In this document: in pieces, positions 1 to 5,942 of the stretch
Layout of the letters: every line of letters begins with the position of its first letter
Numbering within the stretch: the first letter of the stretch is position 1
NCBI GenBank assembly: GCA_947176685.1
Contig: CAMWRL010000093.1
Span: 1-7,269 of the forward strand
Direction of reading: 5' to 3'
DNA: 7,269 nt
Source of the DNA: an uncultured Ruminococcus sp.
Lineage (GTDB): Bacteria; Bacillota; Clostridia; Oscillospirales; Ruminococcaceae
The notes under the pieces: generated by a model
What the model saw: only the letters and a program-made list of their open reading frames with translations
What the model was told of the DNA's origin: nothing
The model's database searches: none
Position numbers and translations under genes: made by a program

Positions 1-154
1 CTGATTTTTTTGTATTTTGCGTGCAATTTTTTTGTATTTTGCGTGCAAGACTACACCAGGCTCCGTCCATTGCAAGCCAGTTTTTAGAATAAATATGTAT
101 AAGCTCTATAAGTTTGTCCTGCGGCATTGATTTCAGTATATCATCACTCAGCAT
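1..154 (-). CDS. Partial gene, DUF6125-like N-terminus running into a tandem repeat
   Basis: The reading frame opens with ATG at 154 and stays open to the window edge (51 codons), so the 3' end is missing. An AGGAGG site at 161-166 lies 6 bases before the ATG, and a good promoter sits further upstream. Residues 14-33 read KLIELIHIYSKNWLAMDGAW; from memory this matches the opening of DUF6125-family proteins, small cytosolic proteins of unknown function common in Clostridia, which usually have a KNWLAxDGxWF motif. After W33 the expected family continuation (typically a WFxxxE stretch) is not seen. The frame instead reads a low-complexity Lys/Gln/Asn/Thr stretch encoded by two 22-bp repeats. The gene may therefore be broken, or it may be a repeat-bearing variant. 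No signal peptide is visible. The start and expression signals are well supported; the family assignment is moderate and rests on about 20 residues. Confidence 0.6.
   Translation of the reverse strand, partial: MLSDDILKSMPQDKLIELIHIYSKNWLAMDGAWCSLARKIQKNCTQNTKKS
5..48. repeat. Two perfect 22-bp tandem repeats
   Basis: Positions 5-26 and 27-48 are identical. Each unit is a run of seven T, then GTATTTTGCGTGCAA on the plus strand. The end of the unit contains TTGC-GT-GCAA, a short inverted repeat with 4-bp arms. Only two copies are inside the window, and the array could continue to the left, although the bases just before position 5 (CTGA) break the pattern. The repeats lie inside the open frame of the minus-strand gene that starts at 154. 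Since 22 is not a multiple of three, each gain or loss of a unit would shift that frame. Confidence 0.9.
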
Positions 155-184
155 AATATCCCTCCTGAATTTTAAGATATACTG

Positions 185-213
185 ATTCTACCACAAATCT
201 GATTTTCTGTCAA
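185..213 (-). promoter_or_regulatory. Sigma-A-type promoter for the gene at 1-154
   Basis: On the minus strand a perfect -35 box TTGACA (213-208) is followed after exactly 17 bases by TAGAAT (190-185), one mismatch from the -10 consensus. Transcription would start near 178, giving a leader of roughly 25 bases with the AGGAGG site before the ATG at 154. The -35 box begins only 3 bases after the TAA stop (217-219) of the upstream dockerin gene, so the two transcription units abut. No hairpin terminator is visible between them, so read-through from upstream is possible. Confidence 0.75.
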
Positions 214-216
214 TGC

Positions 217-1923
217 TTATACCACATAGTACGGTATATACTCGATTTCCTCGCCCGTAACTGCGTCATAAATACATTCATAGTCATTCCACTTAACAAG
301 ATATGCAGGTTTAAATTCATAATTCAGATTTCCTGTAAATCTTGCATAAATTATAAACTGCGGTTCTTTTTCTGCGTTGGCAAGCTTGTATTTGTCAATG
401 GACTGCTTTATTTCCTCAACGGTCTTGTACTCTCCGTCAAGATTGACTTCCTTGAAACGTTCAGGGTCAACAACAAAATTCACTTCAACGCTTTTATAAT
501 CGTTCTTTTCTTTGATAACAGCATATACATTTTCGTAAGTATTTATATTTCCGTAACCGTGCAGAAGTACGTCCTTATAGTACACTGAAAAGAATTTCCC
601 GTCAGAGTGATGATTCAGCTGGTGAGCGGGTTCGTATACAAAAGTAAAATCGCTCATATCAGCATCGGGATATTTCGCTAAAACAGCCTGTTTAATCATT
701 GTCACATCACTGTCATCAACTTCGTCACTTTCCGTAGATACTGCCGGAAGGTTTTCCAAAAGCGACTGTTTCATAAGCACAAGGTCAAACACATCAACTC
801 TGTTATCGTTATTGAAATCAGCATTCTGCCAGCATTTCAGTTCACCAGAACCCATAAGCCACTTCTTTAACATAATAACGTCCGCAATGCCTGTTTTTCC
901 GTCAAGATTGCAGTCGCCCATATTCAGCGGAGTGAAGTCACTTTCGTCGATTTCTGTTATATTGCCGTCCTCGTCAACACTGTAATACTTTACAACTTTA
1001 TGTACTTCTTTGCCGTCCTGCTCCCATTCTCTTGCCTCTTTGAACGTCACTTTAACTGTACCGGAAGCAACCGGTTTATAAATCCTTGCTTCTGTTGAAG
1101 ACCCTCCGTCAAGCGGAACAATATGCCTGTATGAAGATGTTTCTTTATGGATAAGGTCAAGTTTTGCCGTGCCGTCCTGTTCAACAATCATACTGTAACC
1201 GCCGTCCCAGCATATATCGGAACATACTACTATACAATCGTTGTGTATGGAAATTTCGCCGTTATTTTTTGTGAATTTATATCCCTCATTTTCCGTATCA
1301 GGAAACCAGCCGTATAAATCCGTTTCAGTAATAACTCCATCTTTTGACGACTCAAACGAAAGTGTTGTAGTACTTACAATCCGGTCAGTCTGTTGGTTTT
1401 TTTCAATCCAGTTAATTTCAGCCTTGCTTGTCGGATTCATTCCGTAAACAGTAACTTCATACTCATAGTCAACATAAACGAGGTTATTTTCCGCTTCAAA
1501 TTCGCTTATGCCGTTTGAGTACAGAAACTCAAGATACTCCTGACAGGCTTCTTCATCGGACTCGTCCGGCTTTTCTGGTAATTCAAAATTATATGTCTTA
1601 TTGAAAAGCGTCAGCAGTCCCATTGAATCATCACCGGAATATTCCGTAAGATATTCACAGCAATCGATGCGATTATACTTCTGACGGACACAACATATCA
1701 ATCCGTCTTGAATATGGGTTCTGCCGTATGTGTTGTCAAACTGCAATGCTTCTGTAAAGCTTGTCGGAATCCATTCGGGCAGAACGTCCTGCACATCAAC
1801 ATATGTTTCATCACAATCGGGATTGACAATATTATCGGCTGTTTCGGCGTGTACCGCCTGTAACGGCAATGCAGAAAAGCACATTGCCATTGCCGACATC
1901 ATAGTAATTAATTTTTTATTCAT
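217..1923 (-). CDS. Exported dockerin protein with internal dockerin and extra C-terminal domain
   Basis: 568 residues. Residues 1-26 form a signal peptide (MNKK, a hydrophobic stretch, cleavage probably after AVHA), so the protein is secreted. Residues about 40-330 are a domain I cannot assign to a named family; it is shared with the upstream paralogue and includes LPEWIP, ICCVR, TETDLYGWFPD and SGTVKVTF motifs. Residues 334-392 are a type I dockerin with two intact calcium loops (D337, N339, D341, D348; D369, N371, D373, D380), expected to bind a cohesin on a scaffoldin. Unusually the dockerin is not terminal: residues 393-568 follow, with FFSVYYKDVLLHGYG and IYDAVTGEEI motifs that recall FTP/PepSY propeptide-type domains (tentative). 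The mature part has about 12 cysteines, many for an exported protein. GGAGG at 1932-1936 lies 8 bases before the ATG. It follows its paralogue by 21 bp and is probably in one operon with it. Catalytic activity, if any, is unknown. Confidence 0.88.
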   Translation of the reverse strand: MNKKLITMMSAMAMCFSALPLQAVHAETADNIVNPDCDETYVDVQDVLPEWIPTSFTEALQFDNTYGRTHIQDGLICCVRQKYNRIDCCEYLTEYSGDDSMGLLTLFNKTYNFELPEKPDESDEEACQEYLEFLYSNGISEFEAENNLVYVDYEYEVTVYGMNPTSKAEINWIEKNQQTDRIVSTTTLSFESSKDGVITETDLYGWFPDTENEGYKFTKNNGEISIHNDCIVVCSDICWDGGYSMIVEQDGTAKLDLIHKETSSYRHIVPLDGGSSTEARIYKPVASGTVKVTFKEAREWEQDGKEVHKVVKYYSVDEDGNITEIDESDFTPLNMGDCNLDGKTGIADVIMLKKWLMGSGELKCWQNADFNNDNRVDVFDLVLMKQSLLENLPAVSTESDEVDDSDVTMIKQAVLAKYPDADMSDFTFVYEPAHQLNHHSDGKFFSVYYKDVLLHGYGNINTYENVYAVIKEKNDYKSVEVNFVVDPERFKEVNLDGEYKTVEEIKQSIDKYKLANAEKEPQFIIYARFTGNLNYEFKPAYLVKWNDYECIYDAVTGEEIEYIPYYVV

Positions 1924-1940
1924 ATTAAAATCCTCCCTGT
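1769..1940 (-). repeat. Duplicated block, copy 1 (RBS, signal peptide, start of domain)
   Basis: By eye, 1769-1940 aligns without gaps to 2975-3146 (offset 1206) with about 10 mismatches in 172 bp. The block covers the ribosome-binding site, the signal peptide and the first ~50 codons of both dockerin genes. A second similar block covers both dockerins (781-995 versus 1999-2213, offset 1218). Together they mark a tandem gene duplication with a unit of about 1.2 kb. Confidence 0.85.
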
Positions 1941-1944
1941 AGTA

Positions 1945-3129
1945 TTATTCCAAAGTATTCGTTGTTATCTGTTCAAGAAGAGCTTTTTTCATAAGGCACA
2001 AGTCGAATATATCAACTTTATTGTCGTTATTGAAATCAGCATTCTGCCAGCAGTCCAGTTCTCCTGAACCCATAAGCCATTTCTGCAACATAACAACGTC
2101 CGAAATTCCTACTTTTCCGTCAAGATTGCAGTCGCCCATATTCAGCGGAGTAAATTCATTTTCGTCAATTTCTGTTATATTGCCGTCCCCGTCAACGCTG
2201 TAGTACTTTACAGTAGTATTGTCTACATAACCGTCCTCCCAGTCCTGACACTGTTTGAACGTTACTTTCACTGTACCGGAAGTAACCGGCTTATATGCTT
2301 CTAATATTATCGGACTTGACCCCGGAGGTGGGGGCATAACTCTGCTGCTACTGATATAGGTACTGTCTGTACATTCAAGCTTTGCCATACCGTCCTGTTC
2401 TGTAACAAGACTTAATCCGCCGTCAGTACATATGTAGTCGCAATATACAATATGACCGTTGATTACGGACACATCATCCAATTTATGACATTCGCCGACT
2501 GAATCCGGAAACCAGCCGTATAAATCCGTTTCAGTGATTTCGCCGTCCGCTGACGACTCAAACGACAATGTTGTAACATTTGACCATTTATTAGAGTTTT
2601 CCCAGATAAGATTTATTTCACCTTTGCCCGACGGCTTCATTTCATAAACAGTAACTTCATACTCAAAGTCCGATTTGAATGTAATTTCAGAATTATAATG
2701 TTCTGCATATCTCACATAATATTCATCTATGCCATTCTGCCCCAGAAAATCAACATACTCCTGATAGGCTTCCTTGTCGGATTTGTCGGGTTTTTCGGGC
2801 ATCTCGAACGTGAACGCACACGAAAGTATTTCCGTTATGCTGTCTCCGGTAACTTCTGTTCTGTATGTATAATTGTCTTTGTATACTTTGCGCACACAAC
2901 ATATATAGCCGTCTTCAATATGGGTTTTACCGTATGCGTTATAAAACTGCAAAGCTTCTGTGAAATTCTGTGGTATCCATTCGGGCAGAACGTCCTGCAC
3001 ATCAACATATGTTTCAGCACAATCGGGATTGACAATATTATTATCTGTTTCGGCGTGTACTGCCTGTAACGGCAATGCAGAAAAGCACATTGCCATTGCT
3101 GACATCATAGTAATTAATTTTCTTTTCAT
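1945..3129 (-). CDS. Exported protein with C-terminal dockerin, paralogue of the next gene
   Basis: 394 residues from the ATG at 3129. A longer start at 3150 is rejected because its extra codons are the ribosome-binding site itself. Residues 1-26 are a signal peptide almost identical to that of the downstream paralogue. Residues about 40-325 are the shared unassigned domain (LPEWIP, ICCVR, FEYEVTVYEM, TETDLYGWFPD), with a PPPP segment at 266-269. Residues 330-388 are a type I dockerin with both calcium loops complete (D333, N335, D337, D344; D365, N367, D369, D376). The protein stops 6 residues after the dockerin and lacks the paralogue's C-terminal domain. The first third and the dockerin are closely conserved between the pair, while residues about 82-150 and 212-275 diverge strongly. 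The expected place of action is the cell surface or a scaffoldin complex; whether it is an enzyme, a binding module or an inhibitor cannot be told. Homologous dockerin proteins of unknown function occur in ruminococci as far as I recall. Confidence 0.87.
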   Translation of the reverse strand: MKRKLITMMSAMAMCFSALPLQAVHAETDNNIVNPDCAETYVDVQDVLPEWIPQNFTEALQFYNAYGKTHIEDGYICCVRKVYKDNYTYRTEVTGDSITEILSCAFTFEMPEKPDKSDKEAYQEYVDFLGQNGIDEYYVRYAEHYNSEITFKSDFEYEVTVYEMKPSGKGEINLIWENSNKWSNVTTLSFESSADGEITETDLYGWFPDSVGECHKLDDVSVINGHIVYCDYICTDGGLSLVTEQDGMAKLECTDSTYISSSRVMPPPPGSSPIILEAYKPVTSGTVKVTFKQCQDWEDGYVDNTTVKYYSVDGDGNITEIDENEFTPLNMGDCNLDGKVGISDVVMLQKWLMGSGELDCWQNADFNNDNKVDIFDLCLMKKALLEQITTNTLE

Positions 3130-3146
3130 ATTAAATTCCTCCTTGT
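2975..3146 (-). repeat. Duplicated block, copy 2 (RBS, signal peptide, start of domain)
   Basis: This is the upstream partner of the block at 1769-1940. The differences are mostly single bases, including a three-base cluster at the codon after the signal-peptide cleavage region. Identity is higher here than in the middle of the two genes, where even the protein alignment becomes patchy. Confidence 0.85.
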
Positions 3147-3252
3147 TCATGTTTTCTATGTTTTTACGTTACGAAAAAAATATCTCTTTATATGTATTAA
3201 CGTTTCAGAGGGGTGAAATGTGCGGTTGAAAGATATATTTTTTTAATTTAAC
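3130..3252. other. Intergenic gap upstream of the dockerin operon
   Basis: This A/T-rich stretch lies between the cellulase terminator and the first dockerin gene and must hold the operon's promoter if the terminator works. No convincing -35/-10 pair was found on the minus strand. The nearest candidates, TTTCAC (3219-3214) and TATAAA (3193-3188), are 20 bases apart, too far for a good sigma-A promoter. A dyad, ACGTTTCA-GAGGGG-TGAAATGT at 3200-3221 on the plus strand, could be an operator or part of an alternative promoter. No gene is supported here. Confidence 0.4.
3136..3144 (-). promoter_or_regulatory. Ribosome-binding site that fixes the start at 3129
   Basis: The minus strand reads AAGGAGGAA from 3144 to 3136, a near-perfect complement to the 16S rRNA 3' end. 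From AAGGAGG it is 8 bases to the ATG at 3129. The same bases would encode residues of an in-frame ATG at 3150 (MNKEEFN), which has no comparable site upstream. The paralogue has the same spacing and starts MNKKLIT, aligned with MKRKLIT here. Confidence 0.9.
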
Positions 3253-3291
3253 AAAAAAAACAGCTTTCCGGACATCTCCGGAAAACCGTTT
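3253..3291 (-). terminator. Intrinsic terminator of the GH9 cellulase gene
   Basis: On the minus strand, starting 7 bases past the TAA stop, 3291-3277 pairs with 3272-3258. The inner 8 bp are perfect (TTTCCGGA with TCCGGAAA) around a GATG loop (3276-3273), and the stem extends to 15 bp with two G-U wobbles. The outer arm runs into a tract of eight T (3260-3253). This is a textbook Rho-independent terminator and makes the cellulase a single-gene transcript. Confidence 0.92.
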
Positions 3292-3298
3292 ATTATAA

Positions 3299-5761
3299 TT
3301 ACCATTCAAGTTTATCAAGCGGAAAATCTGTCTGTTCCAGAATTTTAAGGTCAACCAGCTGAATAGCCAGTGCGTCCGTCGGAGTAACGCCGTCCCCGAC
3401 ATTGACAATATCAGAGTTTTTTATACCTTTTTCCGTAAGCTTGTAGTCATCGGGATTTGAAAGCGACTGCATTATAAGTACTGCATCAGCAATACTTACT
3501 TTATTGTCGCAGTTTGAATCACCATACAAAATGTCATTGTCTCCGGAAGTTGTTCCGGTCGGTTCTTCTCCGGCTGAAGGCTTACTTCCGTCCGGTTCTA
3601 TGCCGCCGACAAGTACGCCGTCCGAATATACACATATATTATCTGTTCTGACCTCATTTCCGGTACCGAAAAACGCCGTATCACTGTCATAAATTTTCAG
3701 TCCGTCATAACTCCAGTCATTTTCCGGATTCCACTTGTCGCCGTAGTACATTCCGACAGTAAACTGATACTTCTTGCCGGAGTTGGCTATATTATAATCG
3801 TCCCACTTGACTTCCACATAATACGTGTCGGGAAGTTTATCATATTTAAAAGGTCCGCTGATTGTACTTGTCGCACCGGCTTCAACTTCCGCCTGGTCGT
3901 ATAACTTACTTGGTTTTACGCCGTCAACGTCCGAAATCTCCGAGCTGTTGAAATAATATCTCACTGAAATATCGTTGTTAATTTTGGTGGAATCAGTCAT
4001 TACCATAAGCGAAACTTTAGTAACTCCGCAGCCGTCGGCGTTGAGGTCGTCAATACCGCAGGCGTTGACCCAGTAACTGTTGCCGCCGCTTTCGCCGCCG
4101 CTGAACTTAGGGGCAGGCGGAAAATCTTTGGTAGCTTTCATATCGTCAGTGCCGAAAAACTCATACAGACCTGCACACGCTCCCACAAAAGCGGCATTAT
4201 AGTCAATTGTTACTTCATTGTAAATCCAGTCTGCTGTAGTATCATTGTGACCGTCAGCATTGTCAGGTCCTCCGGCTAAAGCTCCGTAAAGCACATATCT
4301 GTGTTCATCGGGGTCTTCGCATTTTGTAAGTCCCGAACAAGCTCTATGATGCGGATATTTAACAGAATTTTCGTTATATCCTACAATGTATGAACGTTTC
4401 AGCGGATTGTTGCCCATAATGTATTCCATCTGACCTTTAGCCCATTCGCTGTACTTTCCGGCTTTGCCGTTGTTGACATACTTGTCGTGTACAAGTGCCA
4501 TGAGTTGTGCGGCAGTGTTGTATCTTGCCGAACCCCATGTATCAAGCCACCAGTATCCGGCAGGCGTAACCGTTCCCACACCACCGGACATATATGTCTC
4601 AATAGCCTTTGCTACAGAATCCCAGCAGTTCATTTCTTCGTAAGGACTTTTTCCGGCAGCTTCCTTGAACTCCTCTATGAAATCCGGATAAACGTGTTCG
4701 CCGTCTTTCAGGGGTTTTTCCATAGAGATTTCGCCTAAAACACACTGAACTCCACCCCATACGTCATTCCAGCAGTGAACGTAACATGGTGCTGCATAGT
4801 AATCGTAGTTAGGATAAATTTCCTCAAGATATTTATGTTCGCCTGTTATCTTGTAAAGCCATGCCGCTGCCCAACAGTAATCGTCTTCCCATTTTGACGA
4901 ACGGTAATAAGCTTTCGGACCGTCTTCATTGTCACTGAGTTCTTTCGGGTTTGTCATTGCAAAGTCAAACAAAGCCTTGGCATAGTCAAGTGATTTTTGT
5001 GCATATTCGGGGTCGGTATCCTTGAAATTGAGATAATTTATAGCAAGGGAAGCGGCGGCAGATGCTACATAATCCGTCTGTGGCTTGTCGGCTGTCAGGA
5101 AAAATGCCGGACGTACCATACTGTCAACTTCCGGCGAGTTCCAGTAAGCGTGGTCTATATCGCCGTCCCCGACCTGATAACAGTGTGCTATAACTTTGCC
5201 GTCCTTGTCACGGAAAGTACATTTCATAAGATAGTCATTGAAGTATCTCAGTACTGTTTCAATGTGTTTCTGCTGACCTGTCTTAATATAGGAGTCCCGA
5301 AACTCATAATATCCCCAGCCGACTGTTGAAGCGGCATAGTTTTCCGGCATACCGAATTTTACATGGTCTCCGGCATCGTGAAAACCTCCGGCAACGTCAA
5401 CAAATCCGTCACCGTCAGGGTCAAGAATGTCCTTATACTTGTCAATAAATTCCTGCGAAAGATTAGTACCGGAACTTTTGTTGTCAGGCATAGGTTTAAG
5501 CGGTACTTCAGCATCATAAACGTGACAGTTTCCACGCCACGAATAAAGGTTATTGTCCTCTACCTCAGTACCGCACATATTAGCGTCATAAAAATATATC
5601 GAGTACTGCAATGCCCTTGCAAAATCGTATTCAAGACCGGAATCGTTTGCGATTGAATCGGCAAGTTCCTCTGCCGCATTTGCAAAAGGAACACCCGCTG
5701 TAAACTGACACAAAGTCATTGCCGCACACATAGCAGCAATCAGACGTTTTTTTAATTTCAT
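3299..5761 (-). CDS. Cellulosomal GH9 endoglucanase with CBM3 and dockerin
   Basis: 820 residues, exported; it hydrolyses beta-1,4-glucan (cellulose) with inversion. Residues 1-29 are a signal peptide (MKLKKR, hydrophobic core, ANA). Residues about 43-537 are the GH9 catalytic domain: GGFHDAGDHVKFGMP (126-139) supplies the aspartates D129 and D132, one acting as base; PHHR is at 470-473; NEVTIDYNA (515-523) supplies the acid E516. A DFPP linker (546-549) leads to a CBM3-like module (about 560-720, WNPENDWSYDGL motif), the GH9-CBM3c arrangement (theme B) often linked to processive endoglucanases. A Ser/Pro/Gly/Thr-rich linker (721-746) precedes the dockerin (747-810): its first loop is D748, N750, D752, D759, and its second is atypical with one extra residue (D784 to D796), followed by DALAIQ. 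GGAGG at 5767-5771 is 5 bases from the ATG. The gene has its own promoter and terminator. Family assignment is firm; processivity is inferred from architecture. Confidence 0.97.
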   Translation of the reverse strand: MKLKKRLIAAMCAAMTLCQFTAGVPFANAAEELADSIANDSGLEYDFARALQYSIYFYDANMCGTEVEDNNLYSWRGNCHVYDAEVPLKPMPDNKSSGTNLSQEFIDKYKDILDPDGDGFVDVAGGFHDAGDHVKFGMPENYAASTVGWGYYEFRDSYIKTGQQKHIETVLRYFNDYLMKCTFRDKDGKVIAHCYQVGDGDIDHAYWNSPEVDSMVRPAFFLTADKPQTDYVASAAASLAINYLNFKDTDPEYAQKSLDYAKALFDFAMTNPKELSDNEDGPKAYYRSSKWEDDYCWAAAWLYKITGEHKYLEEIYPNYDYYAAPCYVHCWNDVWGGVQCVLGEISMEKPLKDGEHVYPDFIEEFKEAAGKSPYEEMNCWDSVAKAIETYMSGGVGTVTPAGYWWLDTWGSARYNTAAQLMALVHDKYVNNGKAGKYSEWAKGQMEYIMGNNPLKRSYIVGYNENSVKYPHHRACSGLTKCEDPDEHRYVLYGALAGGPDNADGHNDTTADWIYNEVTIDYNAAFVGACAGLYEFFGTDDMKATKDFPPAPKFSGGESGGNSYWVNACGIDDLNADGCGVTKVSLMVMTDSTKINNDISVRYYFNSSEISDVDGVKPSKLYDQAEVEAGATSTISGPFKYDKLPDTYYVEVKWDDYNIANSGKKYQFTVGMYYGDKWNPENDWSYDGLKIYDSDTAFFGTGNEVRTDNICVYSDGVLVGGIEPDGSKPSAGEEPTGTTSGDNDILYGDSNCDNKVSIADAVLIMQSLSNPDDYKLTEKGIKNSDIVNVGDGVTPTDALAIQLVDLKILEQTDFPLDKLEW

Positions 5762-5809
5762 AATAGCCTCCGTTTATATCAAAAATATGCTTTTTTGGAT
5801 TTTATATTA

Positions 5810-5838
5810 ATTTTACCCTGTTTTAAAGGTTTTGTCAA
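5810..5838 (-). promoter_or_regulatory. Sigma-A-type promoter of the GH9 gene
   Basis: On the minus strand a perfect TTGACA (5838-5833) is followed after 17 bases by TAAAAT (5815-5810), one mismatch from TATAAT. Transcription would begin near 5803, giving a leader of about 40 bases that is too short for a riboswitch. The box sequences are strong, so any control is more likely by a repressor or by an upstream site in the shared divergent region than by a weak core promoter. Confidence 0.78.
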
Positions 5839-5876
5839 GCTTTATATAAAATTTCACCGGAAAGAAAATAGAATCA

Positions 5877-5905
5877 TTGATTTTTTGTCAGAAGTGTGTT
5901 ATAAT
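5877..5905 (+). promoter_or_regulatory. Extended -10 promoter of the EAL gene
   Basis: TTGATT (5877-5882) is separated by 17 bases from a perfect TATAAT (5900-5905), which is preceded by TG plus one base (5897-5899), the extended -10 motif. The start point would be near 5912, leaving a leader of about 30 bases. This placement also shows that a translation start at 5877 is impossible, since it would lie in the -35 box. Confidence 0.8.
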
Positions 5906-5926
5906 TCTTAATAACGTGATTTTATT

Positions 5927-5933
5927 AAGGAGG
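5927..5933 (+). promoter_or_regulatory. Ribosome-binding site that fixes the EAL start
   Basis: AAGGAGG is followed by 9 bases and the ATG at 5943. It supports this start over the TTG at 5877, 22 codons upstream, whose extra residues have no ribosome-binding site. Confidence 0.9.
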
Positions 5934-5942
5934 AAAACCAAA

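Noticed and set aside
5..48. CRISPR array
   Set aside because: The two 22-bp units are directly adjacent, with no spacers, and no cas gene is in the window.
1860..1923. Lipoprotein signal peptides in the exported proteins
   Set aside because: The cysteines in the hydrophobic cores (AMAMC and MTLC contexts) lack the small residue needed just before a lipobox cysteine, and ordinary cleavage sites (AVHA, ANA) follow.
3130..3150. Seven-codon N-terminal extension (MNKEEFN) of the first dockerin protein
   Set aside because: These codons are made of the AAGGAGGAA ribosome-binding site for the ATG at 3129, and the paralogue aligns from that ATG.
5877..5942. TTG start giving 22 extra residues on the EAL protein
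   Set aside because: The region contains the gene's -35 and -10 boxes and the ribosome-binding site, so it is upstream of, or at, the transcription start.
5762..5942. c-di-GMP or other riboswitch in the divergent leaders
   Set aside because: Both predicted leaders are only about 30-40 bases, too short for a known riboswitch, and no hairpin set is visible.
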